A stretch of 64,000 nt of DNA from Locusta migratoria (Eukaryota > Arthropoda > Insecta > Orthoptera > Acrididae). The translations under genes were made by a program, and so were the position numbers. The DNA lies in contig CM048744.1 of NCBI GenBank assembly GCA_026315105.1, positions 664,147,676 to 664,211,675 on the forward strand. Reading direction: 5' to 3'. How positions within the stretch are numbered: position 1 is the first letter of the stretch; each line of letters begins with the position of its first letter. A model generated the notes under the pieces. That model did no database searches and was not told where the DNA came from. It was given only the letters and a program-made list of their open reading frames with translations. Positions 1-10,867 of this stretch are shown here, one piece after another.

Positions 1-86
1 AAGCTGGAGACCCGGATGCGAATCTTAGCTTGGTACACATTTTCAGCTTTGCTCATTCGCAGTTGAAGTCATATATTCTGTGAATA
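1..86 (+). repeat. tRNA-derived SINE fragment (5' cut by window edge)
   Basis: This stretch matches the reverse complement of 38803-38888 almost base for base. It runs from a decayed tRNA T-arm ('gacccggatgcgaatct') through 'acattttcagctttgc' to 'catatattctgtgaatat'. The better copy at 38.8 kb keeps a clean 'cgggttcgaatcccgg' B box, so the family is tRNA-derived. The tRNA head lies outside the window. A mariner remnant begins immediately after it. Confidence 0.6.
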
Positions 87-950
87 TGAGATTAAACATT
101 ATGAAAGTCAAAACGCCTCAGGAGACTAAAGAGAAGCTCGATAAACATTATGGTGACTCTGCACCATCGATTACAACAGTTTATAAGTGGTTTAAAAATT
201 TTCGGAGTGGCCATATGGGCACATGTGACGTTAAACATTCTGGACGCCCTGTGGAGCTTACGACTCCAGAAATATTTGATAAAATCCATGATATGGTGAT
301 GGATGGCAGAAGAGTTTAAGTGCATTAGATTGCTAGTGCTGTGGGCATATCGAATGAATGGGTACATAATATTTTGCATAATGATTTGGACATGAGAAAG
401 CTATATGCAAGATGCGTGCTGAGATTGCTCACGTTTGACTAAAAACAGATTCGTGTGAAGTGTCGCAAGAAAGGTGTGCAGCTGTTCAGGAAGAATCCGC
501 AGGACTTTAAAGTGTCGTTTCGTCACCGTGGATGATACATGGGTACATTTCTATACTACTGAGACCAAACAACAATATAAACAATGGGTTGCCAAGGGAG
601 AATCTGTACCAAAAAAGGTGAAGACCGGTCCTTCTGCAGGAAAGGTTATGGCGACGGTCTTTTGGGATTCACAAGGGATAATCGTCATCGACTATTACAG
701 GTGCATATTATTCATCGTTATTGAACCATTTGAAAACCGAGCTGCAAGAAAAAACGCCGGCGATTGGCCCACAAAAAAGTCCTGTTCCATGAGGACAACG
801 CACCAGCCCACACCTCAGCAGTTGTGGTCGCAAAATTATTGGGAATAGGATGCTAACTGGTTTCACATCCCCCTATTCTCCAGGCTTGGCTTCCCAAATT
901 TGAAGAAATGGCTGACAGAGCGAAGATTTAATTCAAACGAGGAGGTGATT
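80..950 (+). pseudogene. mariner transposase, broken
   Basis: A mariner DDD transposase in several frames. Residues from 80-319 give the N-terminal helix-turn-helix region, with 'APSITTVYKWFKNF' and 'SGRPVE'. The frame then continues through 'VHNILHNDLDMRKLYAR'. A second open piece (474-848) carries 'FVTVDDTWVH', which keeps the first catalytic Asp, 'WVAKGESVPKK' and 'ATVFWDSQGIIVIDY'. After a frameshift 'HEDNAPAHT' keeps the second Asp. The region that should hold the third Asp reads 'PYSPGLASQI', so that Asp is gone. A weak tail 'FNSNEEVIAET' follows. Stops and frameshifts make it inactive. No terminal inverted repeat pair was found. Confidence 0.85.
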
Positions 951-1022
951 GCAGAAACTAATAGCTATTCTGCAGTCTACAGCTGTGTGATATTTTACTA
1001 TTGTAGGCGTCCATCCAAAATT

Positions 1023-1187
1023 TAAAGTAAATCAGTGAAGAACTTCTCGAGATTTTAACAACAGTTCCCCTTTATATATTACTTGTATGTTTATTTATGA
1101 TTTACAATGAAGAACACGCGAATGTTCACGATAGTATCGTGTAAAAGTTTGAAGTAAATCGATAGAGAACTTTTCGAGATTGTTATA
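1023..1187. repeat. imperfect direct duplication, about 35 bp
   Basis: The phrases 'agtaaatcagtgaagaact' plus 'ctcgagattttaac' (near 1025) and 'agtaaatcgatagagaact' plus 'ttcgagattgttat' (near 1153) are diverged copies about 127 bp apart, just downstream of the mariner remnant. The origin is unknown. Confidence 0.4.
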
Positions 1188-1190
1188 CAC

Positions 1191-1746
1191 CGACTTGTCA
1201 TCATATAGGAGAATAGTTTATAGCGACTGTAAGAGCACGGTTCCGACGTTTAGAAATGACTGAAATGGAGGAGAGGTCAACGAGATTGTGCGTAGCTCAA
1301 TTTAAATATGCTGTCTGGACGATGAATTATGATTCCCGTTTCACCTGGTCGATGTTCACGTTCGAGTATGAGATCTTCAAGAAGTGAAGTTGCGTGAAAC
1401 GTGCATCTTACCATGTACACAGGCTTGCGGGGGCAGTATGGCAGTATGGTATTCACGTGTGAACTCATTCTTAGTCATAAATGGTTCAGGTACGATATGG
1501 TGTACACATAAGCAAGTGTAAAGGTATCTAAATGCTGCAACATGTCAAAATATCCCTAGATGCATCTTCCTGCGAACGAATAAATTTTTTATTCATTGAG
1601 AAGGTGATCAACGAGTGTTAACAGTTTATCGCATCGTTTACGCCTATTAATGGCCCAATATTGGTGTCTGATAAAGTATGACACTAAACGTAGATTTTCT
1701 AATTATATTACCAGGCTTCTTGCAGTCGTCTTCTTTGTCTAATTCT
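1191..1746. other. no recognisable feature
   Basis: AT-moderate sequence with only short chance open frames. I recognise no repeat, RNA or coding signal in it. Confidence 0.4.
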
Positions 1747-1922
1747 AGTGTTTGAGAATCTATGGGGCCAAACCGCAGTCCCTAGACTAAAAAACTACTT
1801 ATACTATCTTATGCTAAGTAAACAAACCCATTCCCGACGGAGGACACGAACTTCCGGCGAACAGCATCCGCGTACTCCGCAGGAAGGCGCCTTAAAGCGC
1901 ATGGTCACTCCATTGTGGCTTT
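1747..1922 (-). mobile_element. SINE, diverged
   Basis: Reading the minus strand gives head, B-box remnant and body in the usual order. On the plus strand the tail 'ctatggggccaaaccgcagtcc' region comes first and the 'ccgacggaggacacgaac' B-box complement follows. Many substitutions indicate an old copy, and no clear TSD is visible. Confidence 0.7.
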
Positions 1923-3436
1923 TTGTCTGGATGTTCCTTCATTGTTGTGAAGAAGAATACTTACGGTAAATACTGCTATACCATAGGACAAAGATTCGAG
2001 CTTACCATTTCCCGATCTACAACTCAAAGATGACGAAAATAAGCTATTGAAAAGCGCATATGAGCCTATCAATAATGATATATTACTAACCAAGGATGTT
2101 TAAAACGAGCTTCGTTCAAACGATTATGAAAAACAACTTTTTTGACCTACAGAACATTGTAGTGCGAACTCTGGGATTTCCTAGGATTTTCTTATTTAAT
2201 TTTGTACGGTCGTTAAAAATTACACCAAAGGAGGCGACAAACTCCTGATTTCAAATACACTTTCCCAATGGCGTTAGAATCTAAAGTTGCTGTAGCACAA
2301 AGCTACTGAGGAATCGAGAACGTTAAAATCCCATCATTGGTGTAGTAGAGGCTAAGGCAGAATAAAGAAGGTTTATTACAAATTAAAGGATGAGATAAAT
2401 TAAAACAACCACCTTCCAATCATAAACGTAATTTTACAGCTCAGTGTCACTTGGTATGCATGAATTGTTAAAAATATTTCATCATAAGCACAATCAGGCG
2501 AACAATGTAGGATCGTAGAGTGTCACCTCCAGTCCTGGAACTCTGTCCACTACTACACTACTACTGGGTCGACATTCATTTTATATGTGACAATTTCTAT
2601 GGCTTTTTATTCTTCTTCGAGACAATAGAAGTTATTTGCTAAGGTTTGCTTGTTATCTTGAGCAGCATCCATCTTTTAGTCATTGTTTTTGTGATGGTGC
2701 CAACCCATCCCAAAGACGCATGAATCAAGGTACTGAGTCTCTTTATTCACATAACGTTCAAAATTATTCTCCACATTCGGAAAGTCACGGTATCTATCGT
2801 ATGTGAGGAAGTGTGGCCATGTGACTACTACTGTATTTTTTAATAACATCATGAGTTTGCCCAATGAGCATGCCCATCATAATGTTATTGGTGACGAATT
2901 ATGATGCGTTTATGTTAGCCTCCTCAGACGAAATCTATGGCTGAGAGCTAACAAAAGACAAGGGCAGTGTGACATAATGGTCTGAGTCTGGTGGCTCGAA
3001 AAGAGTATTGTTGGCTGGTCAGAAGATGAACCAAACTATTTCAGATTTTCCGTCACACTGATGTTTTTAGCAGACAGACGGAACACGGATGGGAAAGGTA
3101 AGAAAGGGGTTTGATATCACCGTTTTGCGTTTGCGCAGATTGACCACTAGACACCGAATAAGGTATTCACTACAACGGCTGATGTGGAAGTCCACACTTC
3201 TACCGCGTGATGCGTGCTCCATTATGGCAAAAGCATGATGCTAACGCTTGTGCGTTTTGGTGATTTGCTGAACTGATGCTAATGTGTAGGTTCGATCCCT
3301 ATTAATGGTAAGAGGTTTCAACAGCCACAAACGAATCTCTTCATCCGCAGCAACGTCAAGTAAAGAACGCAGGACTGTACGGGCGTTCCAAATCAACATT
3401 ACACGTAACCATTCGCTACTCACTGGAACAGCGTTG
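1923..3436. other. no recognisable feature
   Basis: About 1.5 kb of AT-rich sequence. Only short open frames exist and none resembles a known protein. It may be very old repeat or unique intergenic DNA. Confidence 0.4.
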
Positions 3437-3448
3437 GATGACTTTCGG

Positions 3449-3649
3449 CCGCGCGGGTGTAACCGAACGGTCTGGAGCGCCACGTTACGGATCACGCGGC
3501 CTCCTGTGTCGAAGGTTCGAATCCTCCCTCGGACATGGATGTGTGTGTTGTCCTTAGGTTCTTTAACTTAGTTGAATTATTTTGTAAGTCTAGGGACTGA
3601 TGACCAACGTAGTTTGGTCCCATAGGAATAAAAACATTTGAACATGTTT
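3449..3649 (+). mobile_element. SINE, type D/C head, with 12 bp TSD
   Basis: The head 'ccgcgcgggtgtaaccgaac', the B box 'aaggttcgaatcctccctcg' and the tail 'aaaaacatttgaacatg' are all present. The flanks 'gatgactttcgg' (3437-3448) and 'gattactttcgg' (3650-3661) form a 12 bp TSD with one mismatch, which fixes the borders. The body contains 'tgtgtgtgttgtccttagg', the short GT run that expands into microsatellites in sister copies. Confidence 0.85.
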
Positions 3650-3661
3650 GATTACTTTCGG

Positions 3662-4293
3662 CTGTCAGAGGCGGAGGTCGCTGCTCGTAGAAACTTTGTC
3701 TCTGATAAGTTTTTTTTTTACACACTAGTTACATCATTTTCCTTCACGAAACAATCGTCATATGTTAGTTGGCACCTTGTCGTGTGAGGTCAACAATGAT
3801 GATATGCGCAGGGCTGGAGTTCCTGGTAGCTCAGAGATATTCCTTGGTTGTCTTTAGCCGAACATATGCACTTCGCTCTAGGGTTCTGGCTTCGAATACC
3901 TGCCAAGAAGAAAAATCGTTTGCATCGTCATCTCTTGTACTAGTATCACGCTTTTGATGAACATATTTATAACATCTGATTGTGCTTAGTTAATAATTCA
4001 TATGCTCTCATCCAACTTATACTTCATGGCTTTACACGCTTGTGAGTTCCACTGTATTACATACCCTTAGCGGGTACCTCTCAGAAACAATAAAAACTTC
4101 TTAGGATTCCTCGTGCAGTGCTAAAATTATTGTCATTTATTTCCAGGTTCAGTATTTCGGCCTTATAGACTGGTGAAAAAGTCGATATTTTACGGATCTA
4201 TATGACTAGTCGAGGCTCGATAAGGTTAAAAAAGCTTTGTTTGGTTAACAGTGAGTTTAAAATCAGATCACGAACAATAACTCATCATGTTAG
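3662..4293. other. mostly featureless; weak tRNA-like stretch
   Basis: Around 3811-3910 'ctggtagctcagagat' and 'ttctggcttcgaatacctgcc' loosely resemble an A box and a B box. This could be a very old tRNA-derived SINE. The rest is unrecognised. Confidence 0.3.
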
Positions 4294-4390
4294 TTAAATG
4301 TCCAAATCGTTGTAAACCTAAGGGACAAAACTACTGTGGTCATCGATACATGACTTGAAAACTATTTAAACTTAAACCTCTCCTAAGGAC

Positions 4391-4449
<59 letters not shown>

Positions 4450-4559
4450 CACACGCATACACACACCCATGCCCGAGCGAGGACTAGAACCTCCGACAGG
4501 AGCGGTTGCGCCGTACCTAAAATGGCGCTTAGTACCGCACGGGGAATACCCGCGCGGTC
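4294..4559 (-). mobile_element. SINE with expanded CA tract
   Basis: The order on the plus strand is tail ('aaatgtccaaatcgttgtaa'), body ('actactgtggtcatcgatac'), a long CA run, B-box complement ('ggactagaacctccgac') and head complement ('cacggggaatacccgcgcgg'). The CA run sits where sister copies have only a short 'acacacac', so the microsatellite grew inside the SINE. Confidence 0.8.
4391..4447. repeat. (CA)n microsatellite
   Basis: An uninterrupted CA run of nearly 60 bases lies within the minus-strand SINE. An open frame crosses it only because dinucleotide repeats lack stops. Confidence 0.95.
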
Positions 4560-4836
4560 GTATAAGTCATTGTAATGAAAGTCTAATGTCGAATAGCGTG
4601 TTTCGAATATTTGTTGTATAACATAAACAGCAGTGTGCATTAGTATTCTACTGCGGTAACCATTGTGCATAGTCAAACTACTGTACCACACAGGGTTTAG
4701 CTGTATAGAGGACCCGCGACATAGCTACATTATCTTGGTTGAATTCAGCGGTGGTCCACTTTTTTTGTCGTCAAGTGTACCTTGACACCAGTAGATTCGT
4801 TCTTCAGTTGACTATGCCGGTTCTCTAAATTTTTCA

Positions 4837-5075
4837 TTAGTATTTCATAGAAAAAATTATATATTCCAATATGAATTCATGAAGTATTTTCGTAGAACCC
4901 GCGTGGTGATGGAACCTGCTGCTAACAAATATAGTAGCACGCCTCTGAATTGCTTCAATGTCTCCCGTTAATTCGACCTCATTTGGCAACCTAAACCCAC
5001 AGATATACGTGTATTCTTTGTACATGAACCACTTTTCCTAAAATGCTCCCAGTAAACCAAAGTCTGCACTCTAAT
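4837..5075 (-). pseudogene. CR1-like LINE reverse transcriptase fragment
   Basis: The minus-strand translation gives 'PNEVELTGDIEAIQRRAT', the conserved block of the RT C-terminal region that also occurs here at 5480-5740, 20.9 kb and 62.6 kb. Upstream in the sense direction is 'LWFTGSILGK', matching the 'RFIGRILGRC' block of the better copy at 20.9 kb. Sequence between the two blocks is lost by deletion and frameshift. Confidence 0.7.
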
Positions 5076-5133
5076 TCCCTACCACCATTGTTAAGTAGTC
5101 GTTCTATTTCAAAAAGCGCAACGAAACGTTTGT

Positions 5134-5320
5134 AGCCGCGCGCGAGTAGCCGAGCGGTTTGGAGCGCCATGTTGCGGATCGCGCGGCCTTCCGCGTCGGA
5201 GGTTCGAATCCTGCCTCGGGCATGGATGTTTGTGTCATCTTTCGTGTAAGTAGTTTGTAAGTTTAGGGACTGATGGCCCGCAGTTAAGTCCCATAAGCTA
5301 TACAAATCCATAAACCTTTT
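5134..5320 (+). mobile_element. SINE, type D
   Basis: The head is 'gtagccgagcggtttggagcg', the B box is 'ggaggttcgaatcctgcctc', and the body has 'agtttagggactgatggccc'. It sits between two CR1-like fragments in opposite orientation. A TSD is not convincing: 'aaacgtttgta' and 'aaaccttttata' differ. Confidence 0.8.
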
Positions 5321-5345
5321 ATACTGGAAAGTACACGTAGGTAGT

Positions 5346-6095
5346 CGCAGGAAAGACGAACCAAAGACTGCGTTTTATTGGCAGAACTATTAAAAGATGC
5401 AACAGAACTACTAAGGAGACTGCATACACTACGCTTCTCCGTCCTAATTTGGAGTATTGCTGCGCAGTGTGGGATCCTTATCAGGTGGGTTTGACGGAGG
5501 ACATCGAAAGAGTGCCGGCCGCGGTGGCCGAGGAGGCTGAGGCGCTCCAGTCACGGTCTGCACGGCCACTACGGTCGGGGGTTCGAATCCCCCCTCCGGC
5601 ATGGATATTTGTGCCGTCTTTAGTATAATGTAGTTGATAAGTAGTTTGTAAGTTTAGGGACTGATAACCCCGTAGTTAAGTTCCATAAGCTTAACAAACA
5701 TTTGAACATTTGAATCGAAAGAGTCCAGAGAAGGGCAGTTCGTTTTGTATTGTCACGATACAGGGGAAAGAGCGTCAAGGAAATGATAGAGGATTTGGGA
5801 TGGGAATCATTACAACAACGGCGATTATCGCTGCGGCGTGGTATTCTTACGAAACTCCAATCACCAACATTCTTCCCCGAATACGAGAATATATTGTTGA
5901 CTCCCACCTACATAGGTAGAAATAATCATCAGAATAAAATACGAAAAATCAGAGCTCGAACGGAGAGATCCAGATGTTCTTTCTTCCCGCGCGCTATTCG
6001 AGAATGGAATAGGAGATGAATAGTATAAAGGTCGTTCGATGAACCCTCTGCCAGGCAATTGAATGTGATTTGCAGAGTATCCCATGTAGATATAG
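5346..6095 (+). pseudogene. CR1-like LINE, RT C-terminus to 3' end, split by a SINE
   Basis: Sense translation gives 'QRLRFIGRT'-type and 'WDPYQVGLTEDIERV' blocks. After the SINE the frame continues as 'VQRRAVRFVLSRYRGKSV', 'LTPTYIGRNNHQNKIRKI' and 'CSFFPRAIREWNR'. The 3' untranslated end has 'gaaccctctgccaggcaatt' and finishes in 'gtagatatagatgtag', the short-unit tail typical of CR1-group LINEs. The 5' part is missing, as in most LINE copies. Apart from the SINE the coding block is fairly open, so this is one of the younger copies. Confidence 0.85.
5514..5713 (+). mobile_element. SINE, type A, perfect 11 bp TSD, inside CR1-like LINE
   Basis: It begins 'gccggccgcggtggccgagg' and ends 'aacatttgaacatttga'. 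The 11 bp 'atcgaaagagt' occurs at 5503-5513 and again at 5714-5724. The LINE reading frame is continuous across the insertion if the SINE and one TSD copy are ignored. The insertion is therefore younger than the LINE copy. Confidence 0.95.
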
Positions 6096-6799
6096 ATGTA
6101 GAATTGAAACGCTTGTATACTTAATCGACGTAAAAGTGACAAGCAGCACACCACTAACACTGTAATCTAAAATTACAGGACTGTTTTTCGGGCTCATCTA
6201 ATAAAATTACATTTTTCGACATTCAGAGCACGCTGCCATTCATTACGCCAAATAGCGCTTCTGTCTAAGTCATATCCTTCTGCTGTTACTCGATAAGGTC
6301 TCTCAAGGAATTTATTTTCAATGGAAGATGCCAAGGAAGCTCAGACGGAAACAATAAGGTCGAAAAACTAATTTGGAAAACTGAGACCTGGAAAACGATG
6401 TTCAATAATACGTTAAGCGTATTTTGGAGTGATCTATTTATCCACCTTGAAGTACCATTTATGATGCACGAGAAGCTGATGTGGCTCTGTATTTAGTCGG
6501 AAAACTGTTGAAATTGGATGATTCCTGGACACGAAAAAGGAAAAGACGATCCGTGCTGATCCGTTCTTCTCATGTTCACTATTTTGGAAATCAAACGTGG
6601 ATGGGAAACGGTTAGCGTGCATTTACGCCTAGATGTATATGCCTTTTGCACCACACGCAAGTTGACCGAGTTGCATATGTACTTCGCTCCCCCGTAGTTG
6701 ATTCTCGTGTATATACGCGACTTTAGGTGAAAAATACACAGCTAAAAGTACTTTGCATGTCACTTACCTTTTCTGTGATAACTTTAATAATTTTGTTGC
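6096..6799. other. no recognisable feature
   Basis: No repeat or coding similarity is recognised. The sequence is AT-rich with short chance open frames. Confidence 0.4.
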
Positions 6800-7495
6800 T
6801 GTTGTTGCTGATGCAGCTCTCTTTCTATTTTGAGCAAGCCTCTTCATCTCATCATAAGAATAACAACCCAAATCAGTTTGAATTGGTCTCTTGGTCTCCC
6901 TCTGCAAACTTTACCCCACACACTTTCCTCCAACGATAAATTTCGATTTCTTTACGTCTAAGAATGTGTCCCACTAATCGATCCCGTCTTTTAGTCAAGA
7001 TATGCCAGAAATTCCTTTTCTCCCCAATTATTTTCTGTACAGCCTTATTAGTTACTCGATCTAACCACCTAATCTGCAGCATTCGTCTGTAGCACCACAT
7101 TTCAAAAGCCTTTATCTTCTTCCTGTCTGGATTATTTATCGTCCATGTTTCAATCCCGTACAAGGCAACACTCCACACAAACGCTATCAGAAAGGACTTT
7201 CCTAACATCTAAATTAATATTCCATGTTAGCAAATTTCTCTTTTTCAAAATGCTTTTCTTCCCATTGTCATTCTGCATTTTATATCCTGTGTACTGTGAC
7301 CATCGTATGTTATCTTATTGACGCAGTAACAAACCTCATCTGTCACCTTTACTGTTTCGCTACCTAATCTAATTCCTTCAGCATCACCTGATTTTATTAG
7401 ACTGCAGTACCCTTATTTTGCTCTTGTTAATGGTCATCTTATACGCTCCTTTCAAGTCACTGTCCACTCCCTTCAATTATTCTTCCAGGCCCTTT
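6800..7495 (-). pseudogene. RTE-type LINE, RT C-terminal fragment
   Basis: On the minus strand 6873-7208 reads 'VWSVALYGIETWTI', 'KAFEMWCYRRMLQIRWLDRV' and 'RRDRLVGHILRR'. This is the conserved C-terminal domain of RTE-clade reverse transcriptases, usually 'LYGSETWT' and 'FEMWCYRRML'. Downstream on the plus strand (7210-7495) the frame is broken but still aligns by eye with the RTE at 19.3-19.8 kb. The 5' part is absent. Confidence 0.85.
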
Positions 7496-8169
7496 GGTTT
7501 GTCACATTGGGACATCATCGTCAGGCTTCGACGAGGTAGCCTCATAAAGCGCACAGAAATGGTTCTAAACACTGAAAAACATGGTTTCTATCAAGCATTA
7601 AACCCCTGTAATGATGATTTACGTTATGAGGTTGAAAGGAGTTCGATGATCTAAATATAATAAATGCGTATCTTGCTGGCCCCTACTGAGCCTCCTCAAG
7701 AGATAATGTGTTTAATTTCTCCTATATCGATAATTTCTTTGTAATTTTTATGCCAAATAGGCCGAAATATGATATATGCACACATATATTGAGAAAAGTA
7801 AAATTCTATGCAGCTCATACCTTGATATTCTACTGTCAATATTAGGTATTCAATAGTGTTTTACGTTTCAGATTGCACTGTTTTTTTCCGCTATTGGTGT
7901 AGAAAATGCTACACATATTGTATTTAACTTTGTTTAGATAGGATTTTTTTACATCATTTTTCTTTACTATCCTATCTGGGCATTTTCTTTCTAATTACAG
8001 CAGGAGTTGCATGTAAATCCGCTTACGGTAGAATAATTCATAATACTGCTATGCAGAAAAAATGATGTTTTCCAATGATTGAGAGTTCCTAAACGGAATT
8101 TATACCATGAGTTCAAAGGTGCAATCCGTTATTTTCTCGTTTGTTTGGATGCCATCTCATAACTGTATG
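7496..8169. other. no recognisable feature
   Basis: AT-rich sequence between an RTE fragment and a PLE. I see no coding or repeat signal. Confidence 0.4.
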
Positions 8170-9419
8170 AACTATCGCACTAAAGTTTCCGCTCCAGTTG
8201 TCACAATGTAAAAATTTCCGAACGACATGTTTCGGACCTACATTAGCCCATTCTCAAGTTCTAAAAAGAAGAAAGCCAAGGAAAACGCAAATTAAAAGGA
8301 ACACACTAAAACCTTAAATACGATCCATGTCAATGTAATAAAGTACGGCCGGCCGCGGTGGCCGAGCGCTCTGCGACGCGCCAGTCGCGGTGCGCACGGC
8401 CACTACGGTCAGGGGTTCGAATCCCCCCTCGGGCATGGATATTTGTGTCGTCCTTAGTCTTAGCTAGTTCATAAGTAGTTTGTAAGTTTAGGGACTAATG
8501 ACCCCATAGTTACGTCCCATAAGCTCTACAAACATTTGAAACATTTTTGAATAAAGTATGTTCATCCTAGACTGGCTTACCTTGAATTCTAAGACATATC
8601 TGCCCTAAGGCAACGTCAAGCGTAAAATATTAACGGCATATGCGCAATATCAACAGATAAACATTCTTCACAGTATAACATGTTGCTAGTTGGAGGCACA
8701 GTTGTGGACTGCTGACTATCTGCTCTGCTATATCAGGGATAGTCCAAACACTACCCACTACCAAAGACAAAACTACCATATTGTTATTATCGAAAGTAAA
8801 CCCGTCTAAAAACACAATTTAAAATGTATCCAAAAAACTTCCAACAGTAAATCAGCCAACCCCAACCTAAAGGAACCAAATGCGAGGGGAAGTTTCACTG
8901 TTTATCGAGAAGGACATTACCAAAATGAGACCAGAAATGTCCTTTAGACAATTCCGTCTGTTCATTTAATATGCTATTCGGTTCTTTTCTTAACGCACAA
9001 AAAATTTCAATCTCCTCCAGGTTAGACAGCAACCATCATCCCTTATCCTCATAATGTATTGGTCTCATACTGTTATTAATATTGCCCAACGAATGCCGTT
9101 AATTTTTTAGATGCTTCGCCACCGCCGAAGAGCCATTACCAACGTTGTTATGCTCTTTAAATCGAATTTTAAAATTCCTACCAGTCTGTTCCACGTATTT
9201 CATTTCACAATCTAACCATTTAACGTCATATACTCCCGCTTTCCCCACCCAATTATCTCCTGAATCACCCCTGTGTTTCAACCTCTGTTCTAATCTGTTG
9301 TCGGTCATAAAAGCTATTTTAACCGCTTCTTTGTTAAATAATTTAGCCACTTTATACTATCCCAAAATGCCATGACTCTATATTTCTGGGAGGTTTTATC
9401 AATCTTGAGAAAACCTCCC
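8170..9419 (-). mobile_element. Penelope-like element (PLE) 3' half, with GIY-YIG remnant
   Basis: The minus strand at 9099-9350 reads 'KVAKLFNKEAV'-type sequence, 'KIAFMTDNRLEQRLKHR', 'GVYDVKWLDCEMKYVEQTGR' and 'FKIRFKEH'. This is the GIY-YIG endonuclease domain that ends PLE proteins: GIY is GVY here, and YIG has decayed to YVE. Past it 'LLSNLEEIEI' fits the usual PLE C-terminal tail. The 3' untranslated part (8180-8290) contains 'gagaatgggctaatgtaggt' followed by 'ccgaaacatg', reminiscent of a decayed hammerhead core. A SINE at 8346-8549 interrupts it. The RT domain is missing. Confidence 0.75.
8346..8549 (+). mobile_element. SINE, type A-like, 9 bp TSD, inside PLE
   Basis: It starts 'cggccggccgcggtggccga', has the B box 'ggggttcgaatcccccctcg' and ends 'catttgaaacattttt'. 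The 9 bp 'aataaagta' flanks it at 8337-8345 and 8550-8558. The head differs from type A ('gcgctctgcgacgcgccagt'). Confidence 0.9.
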
Positions 9420-9486
9420 AGAAATATAGTCATGATATTTTGGGGTAATATCTCATATAAAGTGGCTAAATTATTTAACAAAGAAG
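9326..9486. repeat. long inverted repeat, about 70 bp arms
   Basis: The left arm runs from 'cttctttgttaaataattta' to 'tctgggaggtttt'. The right arm is its near-perfect inverse and runs to 'ttatttaacaaagaag'. The spacer is only about 12 bases ('atcaatcttgag'). Both arms encode the PLE block 'KVAKLFNKE', so the repeat comes from two head-to-head partial PLE copies. Confidence 0.85.
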
Positions 9487-9700
9487 ACGTTTGTGGAAGG
9501 ATTGAGGTTGTGCATGAGTGTAAAAAGGGAGAAACTTTATTTCGCTCTTCGAATGGTATGGAGGGAACAACTAAACCATACCGATGACTGTGACTTTTGT
9601 TAGGTTTGAGTGTCAAGAACGAACGTGACATAATGTATTCACATTTGCAGTCGGCAATGAGACAAATCAAACATGACGAAAGCTTACCTATTCCTCGTCG
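9420..9700 (+). mobile_element. partial PLE copy, inverted relative to neighbour
   Basis: The plus strand reads 'FWGNISYKVAKLFNKEDV', the segment just before the GIY-YIG domain in the neighbouring minus-strand copy. It then continues as 'GRIEVVHECKKGETLFRSSN', not obviously PLE. The copy appears to be a short truncated piece joined head-to-head. Confidence 0.5.
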
Positions 9701-9933
9701 TCCATCTTCAACATATACCTCGCCTCAAAGAGAAGTTTTCTTCTTCACCAATTAGGTACTAACCAGGGATATAACGACAGCCTTGAGAGAACGACCAGGG
9801 AGACGGAGCTGGACGACGTATTCCGTTGCGGCAAGTCCTGGAGGTGCGCCGTCGCTGGCACTTCACCGGAGGTGTCAGTCGCGATCCCTCAGCGATGGTT
9901 CTCGAAGGCGGTCGGCGGAGAACTGCCGTCTTG
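9701..9933. other. GC-rich unclassified segment at the 3' border of J1
   Basis: Contains CpG-rich sequence such as 'cgtcgctggcacttcaccgg'. The composition resembles the 5' leader of the J-type LINE, but I could not align the two by eye. It ends in 'gccgtcttgc', which resembles 'gctgtcttgc' at 15193-15202 and may be a one-mismatch TSD of J1. Confidence 0.3.
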
Positions 9934-10867
9934 CTTTTTTTTCCTTTTTTCACACCAGCTATTACACCAGTAGGCTGGCAGCAGCTCCAGGGGCTGCTCT
10001 TCAGCCGAGAGAATAAAATACATGGATGAGATGAAAATTAAAATACAAGACAGGCGAAAAAACAACGGAGGAACAATGACATAGACAAGGTGACAATTCG
10101 AAGTACAAACACTTGACAGATGATCAAAATCAGATTTAGTCAGTTAAAAATGAGGAGCCACGGTGACCTAAAAAAACATGGAGGACGACAATAACACAGG
10201 ACGGCGAGTACACGGAGACACTAATTAAAACACACGGTGCGACACTTGTCTGATTGCGGTGGACACAGTTAAAAAACATACACTTCACTGGAGCACTGCA
10301 CACAACACTTTCCGTAGCACTGTTAAAACTGTCGGTCCAGAACCCCGAGAAGGGGGGGGGGGGAGATGGAACCGCGGAGGAGAGGAAAAACGGCGGGGAA
10401 GGAGGCGGTAGGGAGGAGCCGTAGAGACTCCATGGCAGGGAGGGGGTAGCCAAGCGGGGGAGTGGAAGGGGAGGGGGGATCAGGGCTGGTAGGACGGGTA
10501 TATGTCGGAACGGAGGACGTCGTCAGGGAGGGGGAGGCGGCGGATGAAGGGAAGGGGGTATAACGCGATAGAGGCATGGCAGAGGCCCAGGGTTGGTAAG
10601 GATGGGGTGGACCAGGGGGTTGCGGGAGTCTATTTTACGGGTGGTATAGAGGATACGGATATGCTGGAGATATTCAAGGTGGTGGGGAAACGGGATCAGG
10701 TCATACAGGATCCGCGTGAGGGAAGGACTTAAAGGGTTCTATAGTAGGCTGTGGGAGCGGAGATCCAGGCAGGATGGAAGCTGCAAAGGACAGGACGCAT
10801 GAGGGAGCGGTAGGTGTAGAGAATGGTGGAGGGGCTGAGACCCCACGTCCGGCCGATGAGGAGGAGG

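Noticed and set aside
4383..4691. 102-codon frame with a Cys-Val repeat
   Set aside because: Created by reading through the CA microsatellite in a SINE.
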